Assembly: GCA_015501585.1 (NCBI GenBank)
Contig: JADNRY010000217.1
Coordinates: 38,786 to 102,785, forward strand
Source: Rhodocollybia butyracea
Lineage: Eukaryota > Basidiomycota > Agaricomycetes > Agaricales > Omphalotaceae
Direction: 5' to 3'
DNA: 64,000 nucleotides
Below, piece by piece: positions 1 through 11,963 of the stretch. A model generated the notes under the pieces. That model was not told the origin of the DNA, made no database searches, and saw only the letters and a program-made list of their open reading frames with translations. Every line of letters begins with the position of its first letter. Position 1 is the first letter of the stretch. The position numbers were made by a program, and so were the translations under genes.

Positions 1-1265
1 CTTGCCAGCTCCATGGAGCACACCTGCCCAGAATGTACTCACAAGAAGAGATATCTCTCTGACCTCATTTTAGAGGGTTTGGAACTTGCAGACTTACCCG
101 AGCAGATAGCAGAGGCTCCAGAGACAAATCTTGATAATGTATGTTTTGTCATATAACTGGTCTATTGAGCTCAACTGGGACACTGTTAGACCAGTCAGAA
201 CCTGGAAATTAACGATTTGCTGGATATTTTGCATCAGCGCCCCGCACAAGTAATGGCACCGCCAGAAGGCCACCCTCGTGGGTATGTGAGAATGGCAGTT
301 ATGGATGGAAAGACCGCAACTCACCGAGTAAGAAAGAAATTTTATTAATTTACAAGTGTATCTAGAGACTTACATTTTCTAGAAATGCGCCCTTGGAGCT
401 TGCAAAAACCCGCTTGTGAACTACAAGAATGGACGGTTTTGTTTGACTCATCTTGCACTTCAAGATCAATGCAGGATTGTATCTTGTGGGAGACCCGTGC
501 AGCATGGGGCGGTTGTCTGCAGTGATCCTGCACATATTGCCTGGCACCAGGCATATCTTAATTGCTTTCACCGCATCTCTTTTCCTGGAGTCCAGCGAGT
601 AATGCGGCGTCAAAACCGATCAACTGGAGGTGAAGGAGGGGATGGAATACAATGTCGTGTCAATCTTCCGTCTCTGCCTGGTGCCGAAAATGAAACGGTT
701 TCACATACTTTCCAAGGAAAGTCAATCTACTGTCTCCAGACAGTACAGTGGGCTTGTGGTACTCCAATCGGATGGGGGAAGTGCGTTCACCCCAGGCTCT
801 TGCCATCCTTGATAATATCTGGAAGGATCATCCTGAACTGAAACCCAGTTTTGTTGCCTATGATGATGCCTGCAACCTTCTCCGACACATTGCAACTCAG
901 GATATTACCAGTCCATGGCTTCAATCGACAAAGTTCTTGTAGATGCATGGCATTACATCGGTCATAAGTCTTCCGATATTCTGTGTCAAATGTGGTGTAG
1001 TCCTGCTCCTGCGGATGGATCTCAACCAGACCTTATCTTAACATGAGAGGACGATAATGGCCGAAAGCATACAGTCCGAGCTTTTAACATGGAAACTGCA
1101 GAACAGCTGAATGCATGGATCACTCCCTATGAGGCCCAACTTCATCAAATGTCAGATGTGAACTCCGATCTTTACATCCATGCACTCATGATGTTGTACA
1201 AAGAGTCTGTTGAGAAGAAGCAGGGGGCGGAACTGGGAGAGGAATTCTGGAATGATGTACTGTAA
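1..1265 (+). pseudogene. KDZ-transposon-associated CxC5/CxC6-like protein, 5'-truncated and broken
   Basis: The reading enters from outside the window with a Cys-pair segment (HTCPECTHKKRYLSD). After an intron at 328-382 (GTAAGA...TTCTAG) it continues as KCALGACKNPLVNYKNGRF, then the FHRISFPGVQRVMRRQN and YCLQTVQWACGTPIGWGKC segments, typical of the CxC5/CxC6 cysteine-cluster proteins that accompany KDZ DNA transposons in basidiomycetes. Beyond position 775 the frame changes (PQALAILDNIWKDHPELKPSF), and it changes again near 940 (DAWHYIGHKSSDILCQMWC). A TGA lies inside the region near 1044, and the reading ends at a TAA (1263-1265). Frame breaks and an internal stop make it a decayed copy. 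Such proteins are proposed to bind DNA or help transposition; that role is family knowledge, not visible here. Confidence 0.8.
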
Positions 1266-1328
1266 AGTAGTAGAGTTACTTATAACATGTTCAGAGAATT
1301 ACAAGTATTCTGCCGATGTTCAGATACA

Positions 1329-1636
1329 ATGACCAAGTAATTAGAACCCAGGTGCATCTGTGCATTTGGGTACTTGGAATTGTGTCTAGGACTCTAATAC
1401 ACATATGGAGTCTGCGAAAATTATCTATAACATGCCCATCAACATGGTCAGAATCATACACATATACCATGTCAGCTTCACTCAAGTATGACAAAGTCAT
1501 TGGGACCCAGGAGAGTGCGTCTGCGCATTCGGGGGCTCAGAATTGAGTGTCCAGGCCTCTAATACACCCATAGAGTCTAGGAAATTTATCTACAGCTTGC
1601 TCAGAGTAGTAGGTGTATAAGCTATGCTCAAGTACA
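1329..1636. repeat. Diverged 169-bp tandem duplication
   Basis: A block starting ATGACCAAGTAATTAGAACC at 1329 recurs at 1498 as ATGACAAAGTCATTGGGACC, with shared downstream words (CTCTAATACAC, GAGTCT, AAATTATCTA) at constant offset. No coding potential is seen. It separates the KDZ remnant from the GATTGTC-rich element. Confidence 0.6.
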
Positions 1637-1645
1637 TTAAAGTCA

Positions 1646-2230
1646 CACTACGGGAAGGAAAAACGATTAATTTGATTGTCCAAAACACAATCTAAATGAT
1701 TGTCTTGCACTCTTATTGATTGTCTGAACCATTCTTAATGATTGTCCAGTGTACTCAGAAAGATTGTCTTATACCTTTATATTGATTGTTTGAGTCAATC
1801 TTATTGATTGTCCAGTTTACTCAAAAAAATTGTCTTATACCTTTATATTGATTGTCTGAACCAATCTTAATGATTGTCTAAATCACTCATTAAGGTTGTC
1901 TGAACTACTTTCAATGATTGTCCTAACCTTTCAATATGATAGTCTGAACCACTCTATATAACAGTTTTGGGCTATCTAAATGATTGTAAAAAACACTCCA
2001 AAGGATGGTATGAAACACTCATATTGACTGTTCAGGACAGTCTAAATGATTGTTTTTGGTAATGGGTCACAGTGTCTTCAGACAATCATTGGGATTGTCT
2101 ATCAATCATTCTGAGTGCCTGGAACAATCATTTGAACTGCCTCAGACACTCTTCCTAAGTGTCTTGGACAATCATTTGGGGTGTCTTACACCATCACTTA
2201 GATGGTTTTCAATGGCTTCTGAAGGGTTCA
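1646..2230 (+). mobile_element. GATTGTC-rich element with CACTA-type left end (copy 1)
   Basis: The element begins CACTACGGGAAGGAAAAACG and is then almost entirely built of TGATTGTC words spaced about 20-30 bp. In the right half these change to GACAATCA words, so the two halves are loosely inverted. CACTA transposons carry terminal CACTA plus many short subterminal transposase-binding repeats, and this fits that design. No transposase is encoded. The right terminus was not found: the last clear motif is near 2200. Related copies lie at 45260 and 61889-62293; the latter shows the complementary right end. Confidence 0.6.
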
Positions 2231-2344
2231 GTAATAGAGATAGAAATATATTTACTACATAAACTACTACTTATCCTCAATTACCTAGCTGAAAAGAAGG
2301 TCCAGAGTGAAATTAAACTTATCTCCCAAGTTCAGTGGTTGTGG

Positions 2345-3355
2345 TCTCGTTAGAGGTGTGAGAAAATCTCACCGTTCACTAGAGCAAACGAAGGGACCAA
2401 GCGTGACGTACATACTCTACAAAGGTGATGAGTGATGACACCTAGACTGGGCGTTGAGCTAAGGGAGGACTGCGAACAATCCGCTATGAATGTGGAGATA
2501 CCTAGGCCGGGTGTTGAGCTAAGCGACCAGGAGTGGCGCACACCCACTACAAACACAATGAGTGATGCCACCCAGACCGCACATGCATCCACTACAAATG
2601 TGAGGACGCCTAGGCCAGGCGTTGATGGCGCCCAGACCGGGTATTGAGCTAAGGGATCACGTCTCATCCGCTACAATGTGAAGATAAGGGACTAGAGGCG
2701 TCACGCACCCGCTATGAACATGAAGAGTGATGGCGCCCAGACCGACCGTTGAGCTAATGGATCATATGTCATCCGTTACAAATGTGAGGATAAGGGACTA
2801 GAGGCGGCACGCACCTGCTATGAGCGTGAAGAGTGATGGCGACCAGACCGGCCGTTGAGCTAAGGGACCGCGCGCGCATCTGCTACAAATGTTCCACTAC
2901 AAATGTTCTACTATGGACGTGAGGATACCTAGACTGGGTGTTCAGCTAAGGGATTGGAAGTGGGGCGCACCTGTTACGAACGTGATGAGCGATGACGCTC
3001 AGACCGGACATGCAGCCGCTACAGATATGAGGATGCCTGGCTGGGTGATTGAGCTAAGGGACCGCATGCATATCTGCTAAGAATGTTCCACTACGAAAGT
3101 CCCCCTACAAATGTCGCGCTACAAACATCCTGCTACAAAGATCCTGCTACGAACGTCCCGCTACGAATGTCCCGCTACAAACATGCCACTACAGATATGA
3201 GGATGCCTGGCTGGGTGATTGAGCTAAGGGACCGCATGCATATCTGCTAAGAATGTTCCACTACAAAAGTCCCCCTACAAATGTCGCGCTACAAAGATCC
3301 TGCTACGAACGTCCCGCTACGAATGTCCCGCTACAAACATGCCACTACAGATATG
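2345..3355. repeat. Complex minisatellite (GTTGAGCTAAGGGACC / CCGCTACAAATG units)
   Basis: Degenerate units of roughly 70-110 bp contain CCCAGACCGG, GTTGAGCTAAGGGAC and CTACAAATGTGAGGA words. From about 3085 the array shortens to 14-15 bp units of the type CCGCTACGAATGTC. A block of about 100 bp starting CAGATATGAGGATGCC is repeated at about 3021 and 3191. Open frames through it are a by-product of the repeat and are not called as genes. Confidence 0.8.
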
Positions 3356-3357
3356 GT

Positions 3358-3475
3358 GGCTGGCACTATGTCAAGACAATCCTGCCACCAGCGGAGTTCA
3401 CCAGTGCCAGGGGAATGAAAGGGATTGGTGAGCAATGGACAAGAGGATATAGGGTGGACTGCGCACCTTTGACAT
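3358..3475 (+). repeat. Dispersed repeat starting GGCTGGCACTATGTC (copy 1)
   Basis: The block GGCTGGCACTATGTCAAGAC followed by AATCC-GCC-CC--GGAGTTCA recurs at 45808-45850 and 46438-46555, where the downstream AGGGATGAAAGG and GGCGCACC words are also shared. Two of the three copies lie downstream of a GATTGTC-rich element plus a minisatellite, so it may belong to the same composite unit. Confidence 0.6.
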
Positions 3476-3670
3476 ACTCAGAAAGACTTATTGCCCAGAA
3501 CGCTCGAGACCAGACGCTTGAGTAAGAGCAACGGCAACATTCAAAACTTGAAAACGGCTTCTCGGCGAACAAGGGGCAGAGAGGGCTGAGCATTACACTC
3601 AGAAATTAACGATTTAAGTCAGAAGTTGCATGTATCCAGCAGTTGTTATGACGGGTAAGGAAACGGCGTA

Positions 3671-3786
3671 CGTTGGTGGTGTTGGTGCTGCGGTAAGTTC
3701 AACTGACGTAGTCATGTGATCTGTCAATCTCGTTCCGTTCATCCGATCATCCCGCTCGTCCCGCATTTTCCGTATGCTCCGAGTTT
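3671..3786. repeat. Dispersed repeat (copy 1; related copy at 58088-58206)
   Basis: The words GGTGGTG, GTGCTGCG, TAAGTT, TCATGTGATC, CGTTCCGTTCATCCGAT and CCGCTCGTCC occur in the same order and spacing at 58088-58206. This copy directly precedes the small TIR element at 3814; no gene is seen in it. Confidence 0.6.
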
Positions 3787-3813
3787 ACCATGTACAATTC
3801 CTGTTGGACATAA

Positions 3814-4258
3814 TAAGGGAGCTCAAAGTTGAACTCGACTCCGATTCCGATTCCGACTGTCAGCAAAACTGCCAAAAACAAAGTTACGTGAGGTTACATC
3901 GATCAAATTTTTATCACTTGGACGCTCGGCACTCAAGTAAGCGCTGTAAAATCTCTCATGGTCAAAAGAAGGATTTTGAAAGAATTTTGGTTGCTTTGTG
4001 GCCATAATATTTGTAAATCATTCATCTGGATGTTCAAAACACGGAAAACTGTGGCAAAATCGCGTGTTTTCATCAATTTGGGCGCGACGCGGTTTGGACG
4101 CGATTGAAGATTCTTTTCTGACACCTGTGTGGAACATCTTCCATATTGTCACGTACACCCTCGTACCACCCCTTGATGGCAAAATTGGTTTCTTGTCATA
4201 TGATGTGACCCGTAATCGGAATCGTAGCCGGAGTCGAGTTCAACTTTGAGCTCCCCTA
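3814..4258. mobile_element. 445-bp MITE with terminal inverted repeats and 4-bp TSD
   Basis: The left end reads TAAGGGAGCTCAAAGTTGAA and the right end is its inverted counterpart, TTCAACTTTGAGCTCCCCTA. The inverted repeat continues through the CTCGACTCCG...GATTCCG words to about 45 bp. ATAA flanks both sides (3810-3813 and 4259-4262), a plausible 4-bp target duplication. Open frames inside are short and unrecognised, so this is a non-autonomous element. Confidence 0.75.
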
Positions 4259-4262
4259 ATAA

Positions 4263-5689
4263 GCAAGAAGGGCCGGGAACAGCGGGAAACAGCAATAACT
4301 CTTGATAACAACAAAATTGTTTCCGATAAAGATAAGATTCCCAGCCGCGTGCTATTGTTATTACTTGACTAGTTAACAAGATACAAAACTAGGAACAAAA
4401 GTAGGAGACCTGACCCAAAATCTGTTAAGTGGGAAACCCGAACCTGAGTGCTGCCGCAGCCGGGTAGCATTCAGCTTGTAGCGTTCAGTCTAAGTCCAAA
4501 ATGACATGATGTATGACGCAACGTGATTTGCGCTGTTCATGCTTCCAGATACACATAAGCAATAAAGAAGTCAAAATAAAAAAGTGACACACCTTGTTCA
4601 GACTTCACGCGTCGCAGTAAAACAACACCTTCATACTTTGTTCAAGAATCTTTACAGCTTTGTCCTCGGTGTATCTTCGTTCCCTTCAACGGTTGCGCAA
4701 TATACAATCTGTGTCCCGTGGCCAGTGTTGAAGCAGAGTAAGTGGTACCAAGAAGATCGACATATGATAGAATCATAGAAATCTATACCAAATTATCAGC
4801 CAATCTCCGATCAATGTATAATGTAGGCCCCACGTACCTCTTCCCATCCTTGAATCAGAGGTACTCGTGAATCTCACTAGGTCCCAGAGAATTTCACGGT
4901 TGTAATATGGGTACAGTTTTACCAGTCAGATTAGGTTGGCTATCTATTCATGGAGGTTCTCCATTATTGTTATTTGCACAGGATCCATCTGTGCATAATC
5001 TCATGCTCTCAGACAAGTCTCAGATCTACAATTCAAAATTAGGCTTGGGAGATGAAGGGAGTGACCTTGAGGAGGTCCAAGTTACGGGTCTAGTAGCCCC
5101 TTGTGAGTCAAAGCATTAGTAGAAATAACTCACTTACCTCACTTACCCAGAGTCCCAGAGATCCAATATTGCTCAACCTACCTGGAAAGACTCCGAAAAT
5201 CATGACTGGAATTCTTTATTGACAATGGGACTCACTAAAGGACGGCGTCCTCTATCTGATGAGTCCCATTGTTTCACATCCTCTTTTATCCTAAGTATTC
5301 CTTTATTCATTCTCGTGTGTTTCTATCCTCTCTTGGACTTAATTATTTAATCTCTCTCCCTTTGGGCTTAAAGTTCTTTTCATATCTATTGATTTGGACA
5401 CTTTGGACTATTAATTTAGCTTCAGACCTTAACCTAATTAGTGACATTACTTACTCTGGTACTTGATTTCCATATATATAGTACTTTATTGTTTTTGTTG
5501 TAGTTCAAGCTGATCTAACGATGATGTCATGTCAATCCGGAACTGATAGTCTTCCGATGTAGCATACTGATATACTTACAAGTGTGAGCGATAGACTTTG
5601 ATCCCAGTAAGAAGTGATAATCTTATCAACGGAATTTTAGGGGGGCGCGGAAACGGGGGGCGCAAACGATCCCTCTATTCAAAGTACGG
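4263..5689. other. Intergenic, no gene recognised
   Basis: Only short frames without recognisable motifs occur. The one clear structure is a hairpin with perfect 12-bp arms (CAATGGGACTCA at 5223-5234 and its complement at 5260-5271). The T-rich stretch at 5280-5470 has no supported feature. Confidence 0.5.
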
Positions 5690-8417
5690 GTGATGCAATC
5701 ATGAATGTCCGTTAGAGGAAAGTCTTTCCAAAAAGGTTCAATTCCCCCAGCAATATTGTGCTTCATAGCAAGGGTATGTGTGCGACTCTTGCTTTTTCGC
5801 ATGGAATTTGAATCTTGGCCCGGAGTAGCCTTCTGATTAGCTACTGAAGTATCATGAGCTCCTTTCATTATTCCTAGGGTCCATAACACCGTCCGAGAAT
5901 CCCCAGCACTGGCAAGACCCAAGTCATTTGCCTTTCGCTGGCACTTTGGACAGGTGCCATACTTTGTGCATGTTACGAGACATTGTTCGGGATAGTCTGC
6001 AACATATGTACAGAGCAGAGGATAGACTTTCCTCACATTGCCATCGCCTCCAACCATTTCTATCCCCCTGTTTTTGGATTTCCAGCAGATTTTAATGGTT
6101 CCAGCACATGAGCCATAGAACGATGAAAAATTTCATACGTTCGTAATTTAAGATCTTTTTTTGTAAGGCCTTGTTTATTCAGCTTATCGACCGAGAGATA
6201 AGCAATAAGGACACATGCCCGGGCACTGGGCTTCCTCCTTAAAGCCTTGGGCAAATTGCCAATTGTGAGATATACCGGGTACGCCGATTTGTTCCCTGAG
6301 AATCTGGTCAGATTTGTTTTATCAGAGGCTATAATCACAGGACAGACTGTCCCTCCAACTGGAATTGCATGCTAGGTTTTGATTTGAGATTTGCAAGAAG
6401 TGGCAGCCGACGGATAAGTTCAATTACACACCTGCACTGCATTCCAAAAACCCGTAGTCCACATCTCAGAGTAGATACGATTGTTTTCAGTCTGTTCTGC
6501 CCCACGAAAAAGCTTTCCTGGTTTGTACACCAAGTGTTCAGCAAAGGCAGGATCACCCCAGAGTGCTTTGATTGCTTCAACTGGGTCCCGATGATACACA
6601 GTGAAATGTTCACCAGGTTTATCACGGAATGTTAATTGTTTAGTCCGCCATTTTCCACATCTCTCGGGGATTTCATCAATGCACTTTAGCATACCTCGGG
6701 AGTTTTCATAAGATAGACCTAATTTTTGCTGTACCTATGAGATTTGAAAAGTCAACAACCTTGAATACTACTACAGCTTCTCAGTGACTACTGCCACTGG
6801 AGCGAGTCATCAAAAAATATTTGAAAGACTTTACCTGAGGAACGTTAAGCAGGCGATCAAGGCCTTTTTGAGAAATCTTTTCTGTGACTGCCCACTGTGC
6901 AATTTCCCAATCCAACTGGGAAGCAAAAGGGTGATAGCACTTCTGATCAAGATTATCATCATGAGTAGTAGTACCACTACTAAGTTCCTGTTGCCCTTTC
7001 GATTTTAAAATACTTTCCCATCGTTCATAGACAGTTTTATGTTTGTTGATCACCTTACCAGCAGTATCGTTCCATTGCCAAGTTCTTGGCTCATCTTCAT
7101 CATCAACACTGTTGAGGATGCCGGCTAAATTGAAACATCTTGGAGATGAAGAAGCCTCAGACTCTCCTGAGGCCTCGGGGTCAGAAGAGGCGTTCATATC
7201 TGAGTCACAGTCTATCATAGAAGAGGCCCCAGTATCCGAATTAGAGGAGCCAGTTTCAGAAACCTCTCCCATATCAATGTCTTTCATCAGGAAAAGCCGT
7301 TTTTGCCTAGGTGACCCCAGAGTGGCCTAAAGCAAGCTAGGTGACCTATGAATCCTATGGCATCCTAGGAATTTGGGCTCGTCCCTTGCCAGTCAAGGCT
7401 CTTGAGGATTCCCTAGGGTATCCTAGGCAAACCCAGGGCAAGCCTAGGTTTGTCCAGGTTTGCCCAGGTGTTCCCCAGGTGTTCCCCAGGAGCACCTGGG
7501 CAAACCTAGGCAAACCTAGGCTTGCCTAGGGAATCCTCAAGAGCCTTGACTGGCAAGGGACGGGCCCAAATTCCTAGGATGCCATAGGATTCATAGGTCA
7601 CCTAGTTTGCTTTAGGCCACTCTGGGGACACCTAGGCAAAAACAGCTTTTCCTGATGTTGGATGGATATGTGGGATCAGAGTGGATGCCACTTGTTGAGT
7701 AATCGGGGAAGTTTGGGCTAGCCGGTTTCAGGGGGGGTAGGAAGTCAAACCCGGCTTCTGCTTCAGGCTCCATTAACACATCTGGCATATCATCATCTTC
7801 GAAGTCTACATATGATTGAGTCATTCACTGATTAGTAGTTGCACCACTACAAGATTTTAAATAAAGCTGAACATACCTCCTTGCCAGCTGGAAGAGTCAG
7901 ATTCGTCATTGGACAGTGAAAGTAATGATGGACAATCAGACACATCGTCCCCAATGTCTGAATTCCCATGATCAGTCTCATCTCCGTAACCAGGGTCAAG
8001 TCCAAAGTTGGAGTAACTGTCTTCATCTTCGGAATCGTCTTCATCTTCGGAATTGCTATATTCTTCTTGGTCATTTATGTTGTACAAATCTACATGCATG
8101 GCCTCGTTGGAGCCTAATTTTAGATTATCATTAGGCTGTTGTAAAGGCTGACGCTGTGCATGGCTGGGAAGGCGAGAACGAGCAAGTGCTTCTACTCTTT
8201 TGATAGTTTTGGATATTCTATCTATTTGTGTTCTCTCTTGGCGCACGAATTCCTGCTTATGTGCATCATCCTTAGTCTGTTTTATGTGTCGCTCTAGGTA
8301 CCCAGCTACGGAAAATTCCCGATAGCATACAGGACATTTGATGGGTTCTGGGGCCATACCGGTAGGAGTACTAAGTTGGGAGGACAAAGTCGCAGAGTGA
8401 AAGAACAGGGGGAACAT
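5690..8417 (-). pseudogene. Plavaka-type DNA transposase, truncated and interrupted
   Basis: Read on the minus strand from 8417, the protein starts with a C2H2-like zinc finger (CPVCYREFSVAGYLERHIKQ) and an acidic Ser-rich stretch. An intron (GTATGT...ATCAG, about 7812-7870) leads to a second exon, which is interrupted by a foldback element at 7285-7657. The conserved body follows: EIPERCGKWR, FTVYHRDPVEAIKALWGDP, VIIASDKTNLTRFSGNKSAY, PVYLTIGNLPKALRRKPS and YPLLCTYVADYPEQCLV with a CPKC pair. These are Plavaka (fungal CACTA-like superfamily) hallmarks. The reading shifts frame near 6060 and ends after FPLTDIHDCIT, where the family would continue for several hundred residues. The copy is therefore 3'-truncated and non-functional. 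Confidence 0.85.
7285..7657. mobile_element. CCTAGG-rich foldback element (copy 1)
   Basis: The 373-bp segment is a near-perfect palindrome. It starts CATCAGGAAAAGCC and ends GGC-like sequence then TTTTCCTGATG, with both arms containing GTGACC/GGTCACC, GAATCCTATGGCATCCTAGG and CAGTCAAGGCTCTTGAGGAT. The short centre is made of CCCAGG/CCTAGG words. It interrupts the Plavaka reading frame. A second near-identical copy lies at 39939-40300 and one arm lies at the window end (63962-64000). No ORF belongs to it. A target duplication was not evident. Confidence 0.85.
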
Positions 8418-9120
8418 TTATATGAGATTGCTGCATCAGTGAAAATATCAGATGACTATGGTAACTGTTCGAGATCATACAGGATCATACCATCTTGATA
8501 AAACGTGAGAATTGGAGTGGATAGCATCTATACTTAGTTCCCATATCTCTTCTATTTTTTCTTGAGCTCCCAGTAAGCAATTTCTGAGTCTTCTGACTTG
8601 CTTCTGACTCAAGTTTGAAGTCTGATCTGCATTTTGAACGTGAAGTGAGACCCACCCTTGAATATATAGAGCCATAACAACTTGTACAATCGTTTCAAAA
8701 GATTCAGTCGACCATGCCTCGTTTGCGAAAGTCTCACATGAATCGGAAACTGTAATGTTATGTTATTCCCGCTACCTCTTTAGGGTAGAGGGTCATATGG
8801 TGCTTGAGTTTTCGATCGCGCTTGTTCCAAGATTTGGAAGAACATCCATGGCATATGTCGCGCATGTCGTATCTCTTTTGAGCTGTCAGAAATGTTGTGA
8901 GGCCTTGGCCTTGTTGGATGCTTTCAGGTGTTTGCTTAGGGAGGTAGCGGGCACTGCCGTGTACCGGCGTTACTGGTTATACCTATTGAATCTACAAAGG
9001 TCAGGAAATATTTTCGCATGTAACAGTCCCTGAGTTAGTAACCGACCCAAAAATGACCAGGACACATCTGAGTACAATGCAGCAATTGCTTATGACGAAT
9101 TCCTTCCTCAGCACCTTTGA
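8418..9120. other. Intergenic, no gene recognised
   Basis: Short frames on both strands lack recognisable domains or consistent splice sites. Possible 5' flank of the Plavaka remnant. Confidence 0.4.
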
Positions 9121-9123
9121 CAG

Positions 9124-9217
9124 TTTGCACGTAGTGCAATGGTTAGCACGACCTTACTTGTTAGCTCCGCGGTAAATGCATTTGGAGGTAGATTGGGGTT
9201 CAATTCCCCACGAGGGC
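9124..9217 (+). tRNA. tRNA-like sequence with A and B boxes, probably a pseudogene
   Basis: TAGTGCAATGG (9132-9142) matches the Pol III A box and GGTTCAATTCC (9197-9207) matches the B box, with a 5-bp T-stem (TGGGG/CCCCA) and a D-stem (GTGC/GCAC). A T-rich run follows at 9223. The acceptor stem does not pair well, and an anticodon could only be assigned by assuming an intron. Either a decayed intron-containing tRNA or a tRNA-derived SINE head. Confidence 0.35.
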
Positions 9218-10390
9218 GCTGCCTTTTGTTTTGCAACTGAGATGAACTTACTGGATGAATGTCAATCATTTTTTTTTCGGAGTAAATATACATATCAGAC
9301 AATATACTAGTACTAATGTGAATCTGTTTCAACTTTCATGAACTGACAGAACGTCCACAACACAGATTGAAAGTGGGTGTTTCAGTGCCTTATTTATCGA
9401 ACCATAAAACACAAATGATAAGACGGCTATGTGCTGCAGGCACTAAGAGAGCAGCTGTGTTGGAGAATATCACACATAGGCGCACTGTCAGTTTCGTGTC
9501 ATCCACTGAAATTGAAACTGGATGCTTAAATTAGATAAGATAACTTTGTTACCACCACAAGCCATGATTCATCCTTCTCTCTACTGAGTACTGAGTACTG
9601 AGCGCTGAGCACTAAGTCTGGAAGACGCTAACTGACAAAACCGCGGGCGTCATTCGATATATATCCGGCCCGGTGCGAGGCTGTTGAATTCAGCTACCGC
9701 CGACCTATAGGCACTAGTATAGAACTTTTTCGCAAATGATCAGTATGTGCTTTCATTCATTCGACGATCGTAACTGAGGCTTAAGTATTAGGGAAATAGC
9801 TCTGCGAGGTCACGGTACGCCATCTGTCGCGTCAAAAGGTTTCCTGCACGAGGACTCGGATATCGTACGTTTGGTGTATTTGGTGCAGTTGGTATCTCTG
9901 GTGTATTTGGTGCACTGTTTGGTATATCTATTGATGTAAGGTGAGTGCACAAGCAAAGTAATTGACTGGCTAACCAGCTGTGCAGGCTCCCTTTGGTTGT
10001 TTGACGTTTGGTAAAACCTGCTGCAAATGTCCGTTAGTCTGCGTATATCCGGGAACTCGACTTTTGGTGTATCGAACCCTCATTCTACGAAGAAAGGGGA
10101 GCTCTGCCATATGTTGCGTTTGGAAATAACTCTCAGTTTGCTGTGCGATAAAATTCTCTCGTCTTCCTATCATTAACCGACAGGAAGGTTTTAGTCCAAG
10201 GCGTCCGTATACAGAAGTGCTGGATTGGCATCAGGACTCACCCTTCATCCTACGTTTCCTTCGACTCGCTTTGAGAGGCAAGGTTCTTGCTTGTCGGGAC
10301 ATTGTGAGACGATGAAAATGAAGGACGTTCCATATTTCAGAGTTAAATACTCGGAGGTATTAGCGGTGGCTGAATTTATGACTCAAAGTC
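9218..10390. other. Intergenic with short TTTGGTGTATTTGGTGCA repeats
   Basis: The words TTTGGTGTATTTGGTGCA and GGTGTATTTGGTGCACTG recur at about 9868-9930. Frames upstream of 10391 could hold more of the following peptidase remnant but show no convincing motif. Confidence 0.4.
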
Positions 10391-11390
10391 ATGAACTTCC
10401 ATCGCTACGTCTCAGAGCTTCCTGCCGGACAAACAGACGAACTACAAAGGCGCACTGTCTCAGACTCCCCCTTCGGACAGATGCAAAATCCCGCTGCCAA
10501 ACACCTCAAAGAGCTGTCGACGCTTATTTCACATTGTCGCTCTACGGATGTTCTATCTGCCTCGAATGATATCACGACAAACAGCGCTCAGGTGTTTGGT
10601 CCACTTTTACAACAACAGAAGAGAAATTTCTACCAGCAATCTCAGCTTCGACTCGAACGAATTGCGTGGCTTGGAGGATCTTCTCTGTTGTCTCCCCATC
10701 ATCGAGAGGAACTTTACCGCTTGCCTCTATCAGCACGAGAACCTACTATCCTACGCAATCTTTATCACCTGCGCCAATACTTTCCCAAAATTATATCGTC
10801 CACGGAGATTGCCCTGTTCCATATATTGGATGCCTATCCTGACGAAACGTCGGAAACTCTTAGGTCAATGATGACGGTACAGATATTTTTTGGGTCATGC
10901 CATGTTCAAGTTTTAATGCGATTGCAGGCGGTGAAGCGTGGCAAAGTAGCGCTATCGCAATTTCCTCGCCGAAGTTTCGAAACACTCGGTGTTCAATGAT
11001 GGGTAGATGATGATGTTGTAAAATATCTCGTCAATAGGTGGTGCTCCAAATCCCTGAAAACTCTTGGACTTGGCACTTGGTTCGCCTGCAAGTTCCTTTT
11101 TCAGGATACTCAGTGTGTGCATGCCAAAACCGGGACCTTGACCTCAGAAGATGAACTGGGCATGCAAAAGTGGTGTCGCACTGCTGAGGTACGATTCTTA
11201 TTTTGGTTTACGGGTTTTGCTAAGTCGAGAGTAGAAGGCCCAAGGACTTACAAACTGGGATCGCGCGTTCATTCCAATTAATGATTTTCACTTCCGCTGC
11301 TCGATATGAAGAGCCTGTAGGCTCAAAGCATGACGTTGTAGATATGTATGGAGAAGAACTTAATCATAACGAATGTGAGTGCTTCGTCAC
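10391..11390 (+). pseudogene. Ulp1/C48-type cysteine peptidase-like gene, inactivated
   Basis: The protein aligns by eye with the intact-looking paralogue at 21127-22323. LPLSAREPTILRNLYHLRQ and HILDAYPDETSETLR correspond to TIPSDNTALRALCNLKTLR and LDEYPEETEARLR. After an intron (GTACAG at about 10876 to TTGCAG at about 10926) comes FETLGVQ, a stop, then WVDDDVVKYLVNRWCSKS, against FRTLGVNRWINDEVVSYF. The stop at 10997-10999 is TGA where the paralogue has Arg, so a single CGA-to-TGA change explains it. A later exon retains NWDRAFIPINDFHF and then loses frame before the catalytic Asp and Cys. Ulp1-type peptidases remove SUMO-like modifiers, and many expanded fungal copies travel with transposons. 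This copy cannot make the catalytic domain. Confidence 0.65.
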
Positions 11391-11963
11391 TATATCCAAT
11401 TCTTCCTCATTTACATATTTTTTGGTAGTACAAGGAGTCGATGAAAGTGGCGCCGCGTGAGTTGTGCGATTTGTCCGCATGGTGACAAACTAGTACGCTT
11501 CTGCCGCTTTCATTTGGTATAACGCCTCAAGACGGCTCAACAACTTGGCTATCATGGTGAATCGCTTTCGCTACGATGAGATTGGACCCGAGCCGGGATG
11601 TTGTCCCACGATCTTCCCTCCCAACTCTACTGAGTACATCTTGGCAATGTCCGGATATCTAGCTAAATGTTGCTAAGGAGCTTTGTATCTGCTTTGGGCT
11701 CGCTGTTCCACTTTGCAGTAGCTTCAATGCTATCTGTTTTTCCCTTAGAATGATTCATACACTAGCAGGCTAGCAAATTTCAGATTCAGGGGTACAAGTA
11801 CAAGCTGAGTAAAAAAGAAAAACGAACAACCCACGTCCCACGTTCAGAACCCTTTACACACCAGAAGAGAGAGGAGTAATGAGACATGCTATATGACAGT
11901 GGTATTCGACAGTGGTATTCGACTTTGACATCTGCTGATCAATGCATCCCAGGCATGCTTGAA
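11391..11963. other. Intergenic, no gene recognised
   Basis: Downstream flank of the broken peptidase; no ORF, repeat or RNA gene could be supported. Confidence 0.4.

Noticed and set aside
2350..3080. ORFs with repeated RPGVELRD-type segments.
   Set aside because: Read from the minisatellite; both strands are open and no family resembles it.
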